64,000 nt of DNA from Erysipelotrichaceae bacterium OPF54 (GCA_022834735.1 BQKD01000001.1:1651659-1715658); one strand, 5' to 3'; positions 1 to 9,216 are shown, numbered from the stretch's first letter. Made by a program: numbers and translations. Notes: generated from the sequence alone by a model not told the origin.

Positions 1-1509
1 CTCGACAAGCGCCTTGCGGATGACCGGTTTGTCTTCGCCGTGACGACGTTCGATGTTCATCATCTTTGTGATCGGCATACCGCCTGCAATCCATTCTGTA
101 GCCGGTTTCGACAGGTTGGAAATCTTTGACAGATAGCCTGTGTATCCGTACTGGATGAGCATGAACGCGTTGTATCCTAAAGAATAGCAGTAGTCGGCGT
201 CGAAGTTGGACGGGAACGCGCAGCGTCCTTCATATCCGAAGAAATGATGGAGAGCGTTGAATTTTCCGTTGTATTTTCCTTCCGATTTTCTCTGGGCCAG
301 CTTGTCGGCAACCAGGGCGGAGAACAGTTTTTCCGATTCGATCAGAGATACCTGAACGTTTCCGTGCGGATCGCGTTCGAGGAACAGCTGCTGCTGGATT
401 CCCTGAGGAAGGATGTCGAACACTTCGAAAGACTCCTTCGTCAGACCGTTCTTGATGAATTCGTATTTTTCGGCCCATGTTGGCAGAGCGTTGAATGCGT
501 CCGCTTTGCTTCCGGCCAGCAGTTCGTTGATCTCGGCGATCAGCGCAGAGAATTCAGGAACAAACTCGACAACGCCTTCCGGAATGATGGCAACACCGAA
601 ATTCATGCCTTTTTCAGCACGTTTTGCGACAGAGTCGGCAATGTAGTCTGCGATCTGGGAAAGCGACATTTTTTTAGCAGCCACTTCTTCCGAGATCAGG
701 CAGATGTTCGGCTGGGTTTCCAGAGCACACTCCAGAGCCACGTGCGATGCGGAACGTCCCATGACCTTGATAAAGTGCCAGTATTTCTTGGCCGAGTTGG
801 CGTCGCGCTCGATATTTCCGATCACTTCGCTGTATGTTTTAGTCGCTGTATCGAAACCGAAAGAAATTTCGATATCTTCGTTTTTCAGATCGCCGTCGAT
901 CGTCTTCGGGCATCCGATCACCTGCACGCCCGTATCGTGGGCCGCAAAGTATTCTGCCAATACAGCAGCATTCGTATTGGAGTCGTCGCCGCCAATGATG
1001 ACGATGGCCGTGATCCCGTGTTTCCTGCACACTTCGGCAGCCACAGCAAACTGCTCTTCCGTTTCCAGTTTCGTTCTTCCCGATCCGATAATATCGAATC
1101 CGCCGGTGTTGCGGTATTCATCGATATACGCATCATCGAATACGAGATAGTCGTCATCGATCAGTCCGCTCGGACCGTTCTTGAATCCGAACAGTTCATT
1201 ATCAGGATTTGTGGCTTTCAAAGCATCATACAGACCGCAGATGACATTGTGTCCTCCAGGCGCCTGTCCGCCCGAAAGAATAACACCAACGACCTGTTTC
1301 TTAGGTGTCGAAGTGTTTTCCCCACGTTCAAAAGTGATTTCCTTTTTTCCATACGTATTCGGGAACAGGGCCTTGATGGCATCCTGATCCGCCACGCTCT
1401 GGGTCTCTTCCCCTTCTTTTACGCAGATTTCCGAAATACCGTTTCTTAACATTCCCGGCAGTTTCGGTGAATACTCATAACGAGCTTTTTGCAGCGGTGA
1501 AATTTTCAT
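1..1509 (-). CDS. pfp: Pyrophosphate-dependent 6-phosphofructokinase, C-terminus cut by window edge
   Basis: Phosphorylates fructose 6-phosphate with PPi instead of ATP in cytosolic glycolysis, a reversible step. The visible product is about 503 residues of a protein usually near 550, so the C-terminus lies outside the window. It carries the nucleotide loop GGQAPGGHN, the PPi-type GGDDSNTNA (ATP enzymes have GGEGT-like residues here) and the catalytic [10 protein letters not shown]. The start is ATG at 1509, preceded by an AAAGGAG site 8-9 bases upstream. It is monocistronic in this view, with its own consensus promoter at 1538-1566. Family assignment is very secure; the long-form subtype is inferred from length. 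Confidence 0.95.
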   Translation of the reverse strand, partial: MKISPLQKARYEYSPKLPGMLRNGISEICVKEGEETQSVADQDAIKALFPNTYGKKEITFERGENTSTPKKQVVGVILSGGQAPGGHNVICGLYDALKATNPDNELFGFKNGPSGLIDDDYLVFDDAYIDEYRNTGGFDIIGSGRTKLETEEQFAVAAEVCRKHGITAIVIIGGDDSNTNAAVLAEYFAAHDTGVQVIGCPKTIDGDLKNEDIEISFGFDTATKTYSEVIGNIERDANSAKKYWHFIKVMGRSASHVALECALETQPNICLISEEVAAKKMSLSQIADYIADSVAKRAEKGMNFGVAIIPEGVVEFVPEFSALIAEINELLAGSKADAFNALPTWAEKYEFIKNGLTKESFEVFDILPQGIQQQLFLERDPHGNVQVSLIESEKLFSALVADKLAQRKSEGKYNGKFNALHHFFGYEGRCAFPSNFDADYCYSLGYNAFMLIQYGYTGYLSKISNLSKPATEWIAGGMPITKMMNIERRHGEDKPVIRKALVE

Positions 1510-1537
1510 TAGATTGATTCTCCTTTTTTTCGACTAA

Positions 1538-1566
1538 ATTATAAAATACGACCATGAAAATGTAAA
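1538..1566 (-). promoter_or_regulatory. SigmaA promoter of the PPi-phosphofructokinase gene
   Basis: Read on the minus strand, TTTACA (1561-1566) and a perfect TATAAT (1538-1543) are separated by 17 bases, about 30 bases before the start codon. No operator-like palindrome is obvious. Confidence 0.8.
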
Positions 1567-1630
1567 CCAGAGAAAATGAATGCGCTATAATTATCGCCGA
1601 AACATACTATTTTTATTAATACAAGTATGC

Positions 1631-1659
1631 AAAAAGAGCTCTGTGTCTCCACAAAGCTC
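1631..1659 (-). terminator. Terminator of the amino acid ABC importer operon
   Basis: On the minus strand a 10-bp stem (GAGCTTTGTG with CACAGAGCTC, one mismatch) and a 4-base loop are followed by TTTTT. It lies 20 bases after the ATPase stop codon. Confidence 0.8.
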
Positions 1660-1679
1660 CATGTTCTGTTTGATTCTCT

Positions 1680-2417
1680 TTATCTGGCCGCGAAGCGGGA
1701 CAAAAACTGTTTCGTTCTTTCCTGCTGCGGATTTTCGAAGATCTGTTCCGGCGTCCCCTGCTCGGCAATGACCCCTTCGTTCATAAAGATCACGCGGTCG
1801 CTCACATCTTTGGCAAACTGCATTTCATGCGTCACGATGACCATGGTCAGTCCCTGTTTTGCCAGATCCTGCATGACCTCGAGAACGTCGCCCACCATTT
1901 CCGGATCAAGAGCGCTTGTCGGCTCGTCGAACAGAAGAACTTCCGGATCCATGCACAACGCTCTGGCAATCGCGACCCTCTGCTTCTGTCCGCCAGAAAG
2001 TCTTGTCGAATCGGCATTGGCAAAATCCTGCATCCCGACCTGTTTCAAACGCTCCATCGCGACCTTGCGCGCTTCCTCTTTCGAGCGTTTGAGCACTTTT
2101 GTCTGTCCGATCACGCAGTTTTCAAGAACGCTCAGATTGTTGAACAGATTGAACGACTGGAAGACCATGAGCACTTTCGAACGGTAGTCTTTCTTGTCCA
2201 CTTTCGAATCAAGGATATTGTTTCCTTTGAAACGGATCTGTCCGCCATCGGGGATCTCGAGCAGATTGATGCAGCGCAGCAGCGTGCTCTTTCCCGAACC
2301 CGAAGAGCCGATGATCGTAACGACCTCGCCCTTTTCGATCCGGAAATCCACATCATGCAGCACATTCAGATCTCCAAAGTGCTTCTGGAGATGTTCAATA
2401 TCAATAATATGTTCCAA
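1680..2417 (-). CDS. Polar amino acid ABC transporter, ATP-binding protein
   Basis: Cytosolic ATPase that powers import by the permease encoded just upstream. The 245 residues are full length for the GlnQ/HisP family: Walker [10 protein letters not shown] near residue 37, signature [15 protein letters not shown], Walker [13 protein letters not shown] and the switch His in VIVTHEMQ. It is the last gene of a three-gene operon (binding protein, permease, ATPase) with short gaps and a terminator right after it. The upstream lysine riboswitch points to lysine, or another basic amino acid, as substrate; the ATPase sequence itself does not show this. Confidence 0.95.
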   Translation of the reverse strand: MEHIIDIEHLQKHFGDLNVLHDVDFRIEKGEVVTIIGSSGSGKSTLLRCINLLEIPDGGQIRFKGNNILDSKVDKKDYRSKVLMVFQSFNLFNNLSVLENCVIGQTKVLKRSKEEARKVAMERLKQVGMQDFANADSTRLSGGQKQRVAIARALCMDPEVLLFDEPTSALDPEMVGDVLEVMQDLAKQGLTMVIVTHEMQFAKDVSDRVIFMNEGVIAEQGTPEQIFENPQQERTKQFLSRFAAR

Positions 2418-2429
2418 TTTGTTTCCTCC

Positions 2430-3158
2430 CTACGCACAATGATCCTTGATCGTAACTGTATTCGTCTTGTTGATCTTTTTTTCGGCAGCATTGAGCAGCC
2501 ATGTAGCCAGCGTCGTAAGGATCAGATACAGGATCGCTGTCACAAAATAAATTTCGATATACCGGTATTGCGTTCCGGCAACACTTGTAGCCTGAAAATA
2601 CAGCTCGGTCACCGCGATCGCATTGAGCATACAGGAATCCTTGATATTGACGATCAGCTGGTTGCCGATCGACGGGAACGTGTTCTTGATCGCCTGCGGC
2701 AGGACGATATGCATCATCGTCTGAAAATTGCTCATGCCCAGCGATTTGGCCGCCTCGATCTGGCCGCGGTCGATCGACTGGATACCGGAACGGACAATTT
2801 CCGCCATATACGCGCCCGTATTGATCGAAATGATGATCATACCGGCCGTGATCGGTTCCCAGTGGAGCACAGGACGCAGCAGATAATAAATGAAGAGGGC
2901 CTGCACCATCATAGGCGTTCCGCGGAACACCCAGATATAAAAGCTTGCGATAGTCTGAAAAAATTTGATAATTCCCTTTTTTACCGGATTGTCGAGCGGA
3001 TCTTCCGGAAGTCCCCGAATGGCTCCGACAATCAGGCCGATCACGAGCCCGCCCAGTGTTCCGACAATCGCAAATGAAACAGTGACTTTGATCCCGTACC
3101 AGAACATTGGCCAGTTGGCCTGAAGCATCCGCCAGCAATAAGCAAAATCAAGGGACAT
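2430..3158 (-). CDS. Polar amino acid ABC transporter permease
   Basis: Inner-membrane permease of the HisM/GlnP type (242 residues) with several hydrophobic segments. The EAA-type loop around residues 130-150 (EAAKSLGMSNFQTM, then VLPQAIK) contacts the ATPase. It lies between binding protein and ATPase: it starts one base after the binding-protein stop codon and ends 12 bases before the ATPase start. One permease gene suggests a homodimeric channel, as in many Gram-positive amino acid importers. Expression is presumably set by the lysine riboswitch at 4058-4210. Confidence 0.93.
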   Translation of the reverse strand: MSLDFAYCWRMLQANWPMFWYGIKVTVSFAIVGTLGGLVIGLIVGAIRGLPEDPLDNPVKKGIIKFFQTIASFYIWVFRGTPMMVQALFIYYLLRPVLHWEPITAGMIIISINTGAYMAEIVRSGIQSIDRGQIEAAKSLGMSNFQTMMHIVLPQAIKNTFPSIGNQLIVNIKDSCMLNAIAVTELYFQATSVAGTQYRYIEIYFVTAILYLILTTLATWLLNAAEKKINKTNTVTIKDHCA

Positions 3159-3159
3159 C

Positions 3160-3981
3160 TTATTCTCCTGCCGGCGCCGTTTCTACGGCTTTTTTCATAT
3201 ATTCGTTTCTCTGATCCTGAGAAATCTTATCCAGCGCGCTTTGAACCGATTTGAACAGTTCGCTGTCTTTCGAATCATTTTTCATACCGATCGAGACAGT
3301 CGTGTCGACATCGAACCCTTTGCCATCCTCGAATTTTACGATCGCAAGATCCGGGTTGGAAGCAACGATTCCTTCCGCGACCGGCATTTCTGCCGTAATG
3401 CCGTCCGCATCGTTGTGCTGAAGCGCCACCACCAGTTCCGGATAAGTCGCACGCGGCGTTACATGCTCCACTCCGTCGATCTGGTCGATCACATCATCAT
3501 AGTTCGTGTTCTTCTGACCGATCACTTTCTTTCCGGAGAAATCCTGGATGCTCGTATAGCCTTCTTCTTCGCTTCCCTTGCGCACGATCATGACCATGCC
3601 TTCGCTTTCATAATACGGTGTCGTGAAATCAAGACCTTCCTCGCGCTCTGCATTGGCCGTCATTCCTGCAATGATCGCATCGATCTCGCCCGACTCGACA
3701 GCCGGCTGAAGACCGTCCCATGCCACTTTTTTGACCACAAGATCCTTGCCCATGTCATCCGCGATTTCCTGGGCCATCATGATATCGTATCCGTCGCAGT
3801 ATCCCATACCGCTGCCCAGATCCACGCTCGTGTCCGTTTTTTCGGTCGTCTGCCAGTTGAACGGCGCATAGCCGCATTCCATACCGACCGTAAAGGTGTT
3901 GTCGTCTTCCGGTGCATTCGAACCGCATCCGGAAAGCATGAGCAGAGTTGCCGCTCCTGCACAGATCAAAGATTTTTTCAT
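3160..3981 (-). CDS. Amino acid ABC transporter substrate-binding lipoprotein, probably lysine
   Basis: Extracytoplasmic binding protein tethered by a lipid. The N-terminus is a lipoprotein signal with lipobox LSGC (Cys about residue 19), followed by a family-3 periplasmic-binding fold of the HisJ/GlnH type: GYDIMMAQEIADDMG, AWDGLQPAVESGEIDAI, DFTTPYYES. The 273 residues match the usual size. It is first in the operon, directly behind promoter, lysine riboswitch and leader terminator, so high lysine should shut the operon off. Lysine specificity comes from the riboswitch, not from binding-pocket residues. Confidence 0.93.
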   Translation of the reverse strand: MKKSLICAGAATLLMLSGCGSNAPEDDNTFTVGMECGYAPFNWQTTEKTDTSVDLGSGMGYCDGYDIMMAQEIADDMGKDLVVKKVAWDGLQPAVESGEIDAIIAGMTANAEREEGLDFTTPYYESEGMVMIVRKGSEEEGYTSIQDFSGKKVIGQKNTNYDDVIDQIDGVEHVTPRATYPELVVALQHNDADGITAEMPVAEGIVASNPDLAIVKFEDGKGFDVDTTVSIGMKNDSKDSELFKSVQSALDKISQDQRNEYMKKAVETAPAGE

Positions 3982-4005
3982 ACTTGTTCTCCTCTCCAGA
4001 TAAAG

Positions 4006-4035
4006 AAAAAAGCTATATGTTATCTCGCATATAGC
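4006..4035 (-). terminator. Riboswitch expression-platform terminator
   Basis: On the minus strand GCTATATG and CATATAGC form an 8-bp stem around an 8-base loop, followed by TTTTTTC. It lies between the lysine aptamer and the binding-protein start codon, as expected for transcription attenuation. Confidence 0.82.
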
Positions 4036-4057
4036 ATCAAATCACTTTACGCTTTTC

Positions 4058-4210
4058 GATAACGCCTCTTCAAATGAAGGAGTGCAGCAGGTATTTCCTG
4101 ATGCCCCAAGCTTCAGACTGCCATCTGTCGCTTTCGGCGGTGATTGCCTTTCCGGCGGTTCTACGCATGCCTGCTCCGCGCCGTACTCTTCTGCACCGCT
4201 ACCTCTATCT
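4058..4210 (-). ncRNA. Lysine riboswitch (L-box)
   Basis: On the minus strand the leader opens with GATAGAGG and closes with GTTATC, which can pair as P1. In between it has the L-box landmarks in order: AGAAGAGTA (loop-E type motif), GGAGCA, GGAAAGG, CGCCGAA, and CTTGGGGCATCAGG with CTGCTGCACTCC. The order and wording match the known lysine aptamer. A terminator follows at 4006-4035 and a consensus promoter precedes it. The downstream operon is an amino acid importer, which fits lysine uptake. The call is from motif recognition, not a covariance-model score. Confidence 0.88.
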
Positions 4211-4231
4211 TTATCTTTCTACAATAAGGTC

Positions 4232-4260
4232 ATTATAGGTTTCCTTTTTTTATATGTCAA
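4232..4260 (-). promoter_or_regulatory. Consensus sigmaA promoter for the lysine-importer operon
   Basis: On the minus strand TTGACA (4255-4260), 17 bases and TATAAT (4232-4237) make a perfect consensus. The predicted transcript starts about 15 bases before the aptamer. The promoter lies directly beyond the DUF2752 gene's stop codon. Confidence 0.9.
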
Positions 4261-4265
4261 ACATT

Positions 4266-4655
4266 TCAGGAAAATAAACGGAAAACGCTTCCGGCCAGCG
4301 ACATTTGATCATAGACCATCGGGCTGTCCGGAAATACCGCTGCCATCCGCACGATGTAATACACGATCATCGCGATGCCCCACACCAGCCAGAGCCTTTT
4401 GATCCGGTCCATCCCTTTCCGGTACCATAAAAAGAGCGTGATCATACAAAGAAGCAAGGTCGGGATGACCATCGCATGATACCACAAGGATGTGACGACA
4501 TCTCCTTTCAGAAGAAAGATCAGCGCGGTCGTGAAATTGCACCCGGGACACGGAAATCCGGTCAATGCCTGAAACGGACAGCGATAGCCGAACACAAAAA
4601 GAAGGCACAGCACGAGAAGGGCTGCACCAGCTGTTTTTAAATATTTATTCGCCAT
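4266..4655 (-). CDS. DUF2752 membrane protein
   Basis: A 129-residue membrane protein with about three hydrophobic segments. It contains the DUF2752 hallmark: a Cys-Pro-Phe near the N-terminus, then FPCPGCNFTTA and a downstream LLKGD. The function of the family is unknown; the cysteines suggest metal or redox chemistry, which is inference. Its ATG overlaps the stop of the zinc-ribbon/GYF gene by 11 bases, so the two are translationally coupled at the distal end of the type VII block. Such pairs of small membrane proteins near type VII genes may be accessory factors, but nothing here proves that. Confidence 0.85.
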   Translation of the reverse strand: MANKYLKTAGAALLVLCLLFVFGYRCPFQALTGFPCPGCNFTTALIFLLKGDVVTSLWYHAMVIPTLLLCMITLFLWYRKGMDRIKRLWLVWGIAMIVYYIVRMAAVFPDSPMVYDQMSLAGSVFRLFS

Positions 4656-5454
4656 AACGAACGAACGTGTTGATCGAGTTCTGCAGGATCGCCATGGCTA
4701 CGACCTCCGCGAAGATCGATACGATCGCAAGCAGAGCAGAATCGTCCCCGATCCGTACTTTCGAATCGAGCGCATCCATGGCTTTGCCCGCTCTGTAGAA
4801 GAAATAGATCGCGTACAGACCGCATGTAACGATCGTCAGCAGAACGACGATGATCGGATCGGTCATCTGCGGTTTGCCCTGCGACGCGCTCAGCGCATTG
4901 ACATCCTTGGCAAGCAGATAGAGCCATACGAACAGATAGATCCCGCATGTCACGACAGAAAGAATGACATTCAGAGCGATGCTGCGTTCCTGTACCGGCG
5001 CACCGTAATAATTCCTGTTCGGCTGCGGCTGGGTGTAATCCGCGTTTGGCTGCGATGTGTTCTGCGACACGTTTGCATGCGGCAGATACTTTGCCAGTTC
5101 GCTGTCTTTTAAAAGGACCCAGTCCTCCATCCCGTTTTTCCATACGTAGGTCACCGGTTTCAAAGCGCCCTGTTCGATGAATTTCTTCATTTCCGTTTCC
5201 GTATAAGGTCCGGTCGAAGCATTGTTGACAACGTAATACCATTCCGGTCCTTCCGCTTTTTCCTCAATGACCTCTTCCACGACCGTTTCGGTTTCCACGA
5301 CCGGATCAGCCGTTTTTTCCGTTTCAGCGTTTACAGCTTCTTCGGCTGGTTCCTGCGCATCCGCCGGCTGTCCGATCATCTCGAGGCTTTCCCCGCAGCT
5401 CGAGCAGAATTTTGCGTTTTCCGGGTTCTCCGCCCCGCATTTATTACAAATCAT
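4645..5454 (-). CDS. Zinc-ribbon / GYF_2 / DUF4234 membrane protein
   Basis: A 269-residue multidomain protein. Residues 1-25 form a zinc ribbon (CNKCG, then CSSCG). An acidic linker follows, then a GYF_2 domain about residues 71-120 (WYYVVNN, GPYTETEMKKFI, YVWKNGMEDW). A DUF4234-like membrane part has TM segments about residues 160-250 (SVVTCGIYLFVWLYLL). GYF_2 domains bind short peptides, so this may be an adaptor at the membrane; the role is not established. It lies between the surface beta-helix gene and DUF2752, with a good ribosome site (GGAGGGAT) before ATG 5454. Confidence 0.85.
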   Translation of the reverse strand: MICNKCGAENPENAKFCSSCGESLEMIGQPADAQEPAEEAVNAETEKTADPVVETETVVEEVIEEKAEGPEWYYVVNNASTGPYTETEMKKFIEQGALKPVTYVWKNGMEDWVLLKDSELAKYLPHANVSQNTSQPNADYTQPQPNRNYYGAPVQERSIALNVILSVVTCGIYLFVWLYLLAKDVNALSASQGKPQMTDPIIVVLLTIVTCGLYAIYFFYRAGKAMDALDSKVRIGDDSALLAIVSIFAEVVAMAILQNSINTFVRYGE

Positions 5455-5521
5455 GATATCCCTCCTGTATTACAATTCATTTCGTACATTATATCGGTTT
5501 CTATAGTTTGTTGCAATGGCA

Positions 5522-7243
5522 TTAATCAGTAATACCTTCATTCTCATCGTCATCGTCATCATTTTTTCTGGAAAAATGCCGGGCGATGAGCAGAATGACG
5601 GCAGCCAGCCCTATAAATCCCACCATCACAAACAATCCTCTCTCTTCGTTCACAGAAGGATCGATCGGCAGATGCTTCGGATTGAACGGATCCGCCGGAG
5701 AAACGATCCGGCGGTAATACGATGTGATCGTAATATCCTTATCGAGCGAATCGCCTTTGAGCGCGTGATCGCATTTCACGAACTCGTACCCTTCGATCCG
5801 GATCCGGCCGAATTTCTCGACATCCCATTTCGAATCCGCATCCAGGCCGATCAGCTGGTTGGAAGGATGGATCGATTCCTTGTCCGCCATGTCCACATAG
5901 TTGATCCGGACAAAGTACTTGGAATCCGGCTGGACCGACACAAAGATCTTTTTGTTCGCGTCGAGCGTTCCGCTCACGTCCCCTGCATAGGAAAGAAGCT
6001 TGTATCCCTGCGGCACATTGGCTTCGAGCTGCGCCTTGAAATCGTATTTTTCGCCCTGGGGCTGATTGTAGATCGTATAAGTGAACAGTTTCTTTTCGCT
6101 TTGGGCATCGATATAGTCGATCGTGATCCTGTACGTTTTTGTATTGTTTTTTGTTTCATCGCTCTTGTCTTCAGAAACCTTTTTTTCTGTCAGTTCGGTT
6201 CCTTCGATATTTGTCTTCCCTTCCCGATCGATCGTTCCGGTGCACACATAGCGGCCCAGCGCGGCATTTCTGACATTTTTCAGAATGCATCTGGTGTTGT
6301 CGATATACAGGTCGACATCCTCATATCCGCCAGCCGTTCCCTTGTTGCCGCTCACGATGAAGCTCGAGCGGCTGATCGTCATCGGACGACTGAGATGCAT
6401 GCCAAGCCCTTCGTTGTCCAGAGAAGACAGGCCCGAATCGGAAAGGACATTCCATGTTCCTCCCAGGATGCCGGACCGGTTGTTCTGGACAAGGACACGG
6501 GAATTTTTGACATCGATCCGGGTCTGGTTGAGCTGCATCGCATCCGCTTTGTTGTCTTTGATTTCCAGTTTTGTTCCATTGAGCAGCGAAATGCTCCCCT
6601 TATCCTGTCCGTTGGCATAAAAACATGGCTGACTGCTGTCTGTGCCGGAAATCGAAATATTCGTATCGTCGAATTCGACATCTGCTTCCGTGATATTGAA
6701 TGCGGGCTGTTTTGTCTGATCCTGAATGTCGAATGCGCAATCGATCAGTGCCACAGCGCCCGTATAGGCAGAAAAATAGCGCCCCTCATAGTGCGTCGAA
6801 GCAAACGAACAGTCCTTGAAGACGATATTCTCGCCGGAAAGGAACAAGTTCGAGTCGCTGACCGAATCCGAATCCTGGCTGCCCTGGCTGGTGAAGGTGC
6901 AATGGTCAAAAACCACATTATCGCCAGCAAAGATCTTAAAATAATCTTTCATTTCCCTGGAATCCGGATCCGCATCCGATACCGTGTGTCCGGACATCTC
7001 GAATGTACAGTTCGAAACAGTTATCGTTTTTTTGCCGTTTCCGTGGATACGCAGCCCTTTTCCCTGATCCAGGACAAAGGTCTGGCCTGATGTATTTTCG
7101 CTGATCGTCTGTATGCCCGCTTTCTGCTCGATACCGGTATCGTTTTCCTCCATTTGCCAAAGCGGCATCCCGGCCTCGACAGGCATGGCGCAAGGTATGA
7201 GCATGGCTGCTGCCACCATGAAAGACATGAATGAATGTTTCAC
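5522..7243 (-). CDS. Secreted surface protein: beta-helix repeats, MucBP-like modules, C-terminal anchor
   Basis: A 573-residue exported protein. The signal peptide is residues 1-25 (small hydrophobic core ending VEAG). Residues about 45-340 form a right-handed parallel beta-helix of short repeated strands (VVFDHCTF, IVFKDCSF). Two MucBP-like modules (about 365-440 and 440-515; YRITIDYIDAQSEKKL, FVRINYVDMADKES) follow. One C-terminal membrane helix about residues 540-560 precedes a basic stop and an Asp-rich tail. I see no LPXTG motif. Beta-helix plus MucBP suggests glycan or mucin adhesion (inference). It follows a terminator, so it may have its own promoter. Confidence 0.75.
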   Translation of the reverse strand: MKHSFMSFMVAAAMLIPCAMPVEAGMPLWQMEENDTGIEQKAGIQTISENTSGQTFVLDQGKGLRIHGNGKKTITVSNCTFEMSGHTVSDADPDSREMKDYFKIFAGDNVVFDHCTFTSQGSQDSDSVSDSNLFLSGENIVFKDCSFASTHYEGRYFSAYTGAVALIDCAFDIQDQTKQPAFNITEADVEFDDTNISISGTDSSQPCFYANGQDKGSISLLNGTKLEIKDNKADAMQLNQTRIDVKNSRVLVQNNRSGILGGTWNVLSDSGLSSLDNEGLGMHLSRPMTISRSSFIVSGNKGTAGGYEDVDLYIDNTRCILKNVRNAALGRYVCTGTIDREGKTNIEGTELTEKKVSEDKSDETKNNTKTYRITIDYIDAQSEKKLFTYTIYNQPQGEKYDFKAQLEANVPQGYKLLSYAGDVSGTLDANKKIFVSVQPDSKYFVRINYVDMADKESIHPSNQLIGLDADSKWDVEKFGRIRIEGYEFVKCDHALKGDSLDKDITITSYYRRIVSPADPFNPKHLPIDPSVNEERGLFVMVGFIGLAAVILLIARHFSRKNDDDDDENEGITD

Positions 7244-7308
7244 GTTTCTTCCCCCTTATTATGTGTTCATTATATCATTCACCCTTTCTTTTCCCTTCCG
7301 GCAAGCCT

Positions 7309-7333
7309 GAAAAAAAGGACGTTATACGCCCTT
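7309..7333 (-). terminator. Terminator after the left-handed beta-helix gene
   Basis: On the minus strand AAGGGCGT and ACGTCCTT pair (one G-T) around a 3-base loop and run into TTTTTTT. It separates the phosphatase/hexapeptide gene pair from the surface-protein gene. Confidence 0.75.
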
Positions 7334-7363
7334 GATCATACCCGGATCGAGCCGGCTATCCGC

Positions 7364-8026
7364 CTATTTTTCCTTGACGACCATTTCCTGTTCGTTTTTG
7401 TAAATGGAATGGGCCGGGACCTGTCCCCGGACACGGGAAAGAGGATAGACATTCGTGTCCCGGCCGATGATCGTGCCCGGATTGAGGACGCTGTTGCATC
7501 CGACCTCCACATGATCGCCCAGCATAGCGCCGAATTTTTTCAGTCCTGTTTCGATCTGCTCCGCGCCATTTTTGACAACAACGAGCGTCTTGTCCGATTT
7601 CACGTTGGACGTGATCGATCCGGCCCCCATGTGGGAGCAGTAGCCTAAGATCGAGTCGCCGACATAGTTGTAATGCGGGGTCTGCACATGATCGAACAGG
7701 ATCACGTTTTTCAGTTCGACCGAATTGCCGACCACGCAGTTCTCTCCTACCAGCGCGCTGCCCCGGATAAAGGCGCAATGCCTGATTTCCGTATTAGCGC
7801 CTATGATGCACGGCGCCCCCAGATAAGCGGTCGGCGCGATAGCCGCGCTTGGATGCACCCAGACATTGGGCGAGATCTCTTCATAATCCTCGAGGGTCGG
7901 TCCGAGCTCGAGGATCATCGTTTTGATGTCCTTGAGCATTTCCCAGGGATATGTATATTGTTCCATCCATTCCTTTGCCAGTGTGTGATCGAGATCATAA
8001 AGATCGTTTATCGTATACATGATCAT
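7364..8026 (-). CDS. Left-handed beta-helix (hexapeptide) protein, sugar-nucleotide enzyme-like
   Basis: A 220-residue protein. It has a short N-terminal helical part and hexapeptide repeats from about residue 65 (VWVHPSAAIAPTAYLGAP, GVEVG-type turns to VEVGCNSVLNPGTIIG near residue 180). It resembles the C-terminal acyltransferase half of GlmU-type UDP-N-acetylglucosamine pyrophosphorylase paralogues, but the nucleotidyltransferase half is absent. It may therefore be an acetyltransferase or a sugar-binding scaffold. It lies 11 bases after the phosphatase gene, so the two are co-transcribed. The substrate cannot be read from the sequence. Confidence 0.75.
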   Translation of the reverse strand: MIMYTINDLYDLDHTLAKEWMEQYTYPWEMLKDIKTMILELGPTLEDYEEISPNVWVHPSAAIAPTAYLGAPCIIGANTEIRHCAFIRGSALVGENCVVGNSVELKNVILFDHVQTPHYNYVGDSILGYCSHMGAGSITSNVKSDKTLVVVKNGAEQIETGLKKFGAMLGDHVEVGCNSVLNPGTIIGRDTNVYPLSRVRGQVPAHSIYKNEQEMVVKEK

Positions 8027-8037
8027 TCCTTCTTTCC

Positions 8038-9216
8038 TTATTTATGTTCTTCCAGCGCGATAAGCGACTGTATGAACATGCAGTTCGCTTTATCGTACAC
8101 ATTTTTCGCTTCCTTGCACGCAATGAGCGTGCTCATATGTTTTTTCTGGATCTGATCGATTTCCCGGATGATATCCTGTCTGTGTTTCTCGAGAGCTTTC
8201 ATTTCGTTTTCTATATCCATCAGTTCGTGGTGAAGCTTTTCCGATTCACGGATATAATGGTTTTTTGAAGTGATTTCCTGTTTCAGCGTGGATTCCGCGC
8301 TTTTCATCGTATCCATGCTGCGCGCCGTCCGTACAGTTTTTACAAGGACCTCGCCTATCGGCCCGATCCGTCCGGCATCAAAAAAACCGGCCATCGTGAC
8401 ATCATCCTGCGAGCCCCGCTGCGAGATCTGCGGAAGCAGATTGGCAAGATAAGCGCCGACCTGCTCTTCATCCAGCTCGCTCAGCTCATAAAAGAGCTCC
8501 GCATAAAAGGCGCTGAGATGGATATTGTCGCCAAAAGAGCGTTCCACACCGTCTGTGGCTGCGATCATCGCGATCGGATCCTTCTCTTTCCGGTCCATAT
8601 ATACATAACGCATCCGCTTGGCCGCATCCTTGTCGCATAGCGAAGTGGTCAGGTTGCGGATGCAAAGGTCGTCCTCTGGCATCGGATCATCGATCGTCCC
8701 GTCCTCCTCGAGGACGACGAGCGTGCCGTCTCCCTGCTGAAAGAGAACGATATATTCGGGAGTGACAAGGCCGGCGATCATTGTCGAGCCATAAATATTG
8801 GTCAGATACATTCCCTTCTGATAGATCGAGGAAAGGGTCTGCGACCTTTCGTATTCCTCCTCCTTGATCGGATACGCTTTGATATCCGCATATACATACT
8901 GATTCCATTGAGCAACGATATCGGAAATCAGGGAACGGATCAGCTCGTCGCGCTCCTTGGGCCTCGATAGATAGGAATATAAATCATATTTCTTGATCGT
9001 TTGAGCAAACAGCTCGAGATTTTTGATAGCTACATCCACAGCCAGCCTGGAACCGATCTCGCTGCGGAAACACTCGGTCGCGCCATGTCCATCCGCCACC
9101 GCAAAGATCTGATAATCCGGACCGGCAGCCGTCTGGCACGAATCCTGGTTGGTCATCTGCTGCAGAAGATGCCTGGCACCGATCGTGCTGTTTGAAAATA
9201 GGGTCGTTTGACTCAC
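8038..9216 (-). CDS. PP2C-family Ser/Thr protein phosphatase with coiled-coil tail
   Basis: Metal-dependent phosphatase that should reverse Ser/Thr phosphorylation. Metal-site motifs are visible: NQDS near residue 25, VADGHG near residue 40, ATDGV about residue 205 and DDVTMAG about residue 275. Residues about 300-390 are Lys/Glu-rich and probably coiled coil; the protein has no membrane segment. The best start is GTG 9216: the upstream ATG at 9225 abuts the GGAAAGG ribosome site and leaves no spacing. It pairs logically with the kinase (18568-19770) and FHA proteins of the same locus. IS copy 1 lies just upstream. Confidence 0.88.
   Translation of the reverse strand: MSQTTLFSNSTIGARHLLQQMTNQDSCQTAAGPDYQIFAVADGHGATECFRSEIGSRLAVDVAIKNLELFAQTIKKYDLYSYLSRPKERDELIRSLISDIVAQWNQYVYADIKAYPIKEEEYERSQTLSSIYQKGMYLTNIYGSTMIAGLVTPEYIVLFQQGDGTLVVLEEDGTIDDPMPEDDLCIRNLTTSLCDKDAAKRMRYVYMDRKEKDPIAMIAATDGVERSFGDNIHLSAFYAELFYELSELDEEQVGAYLANLLPQISQRGSQDDVTMAGFFDAGRIGPIGEVLVKTVRTARSMDTMKSAESTLKQEITSKNHYIRESEKLHHELMDIENEMKALEKHRQDIIREIDQIQKKHMSTLIACKEAKNVYDKANCMFIQSLIALEEHK

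Noticed and set aside
244-1449. Long plus-strand open frame opposite the PPi-phosphofructokinase
   Set aside because: It is the antisense shadow of a strongly conserved gene, has no ribosome site and a low-complexity Phe/Arg-rich product.
4058-4210. T-box or SAM riboswitch
   Set aside because: No T-box GGTGG antiterminator bulge and no S-box core; the lysine-aptamer landmarks fit in order.
5516-7090. 524-residue plus-strand frame
   Set aside because: Antisense shadow of the surface-protein gene, with no recognisable domain and no ribosome site.
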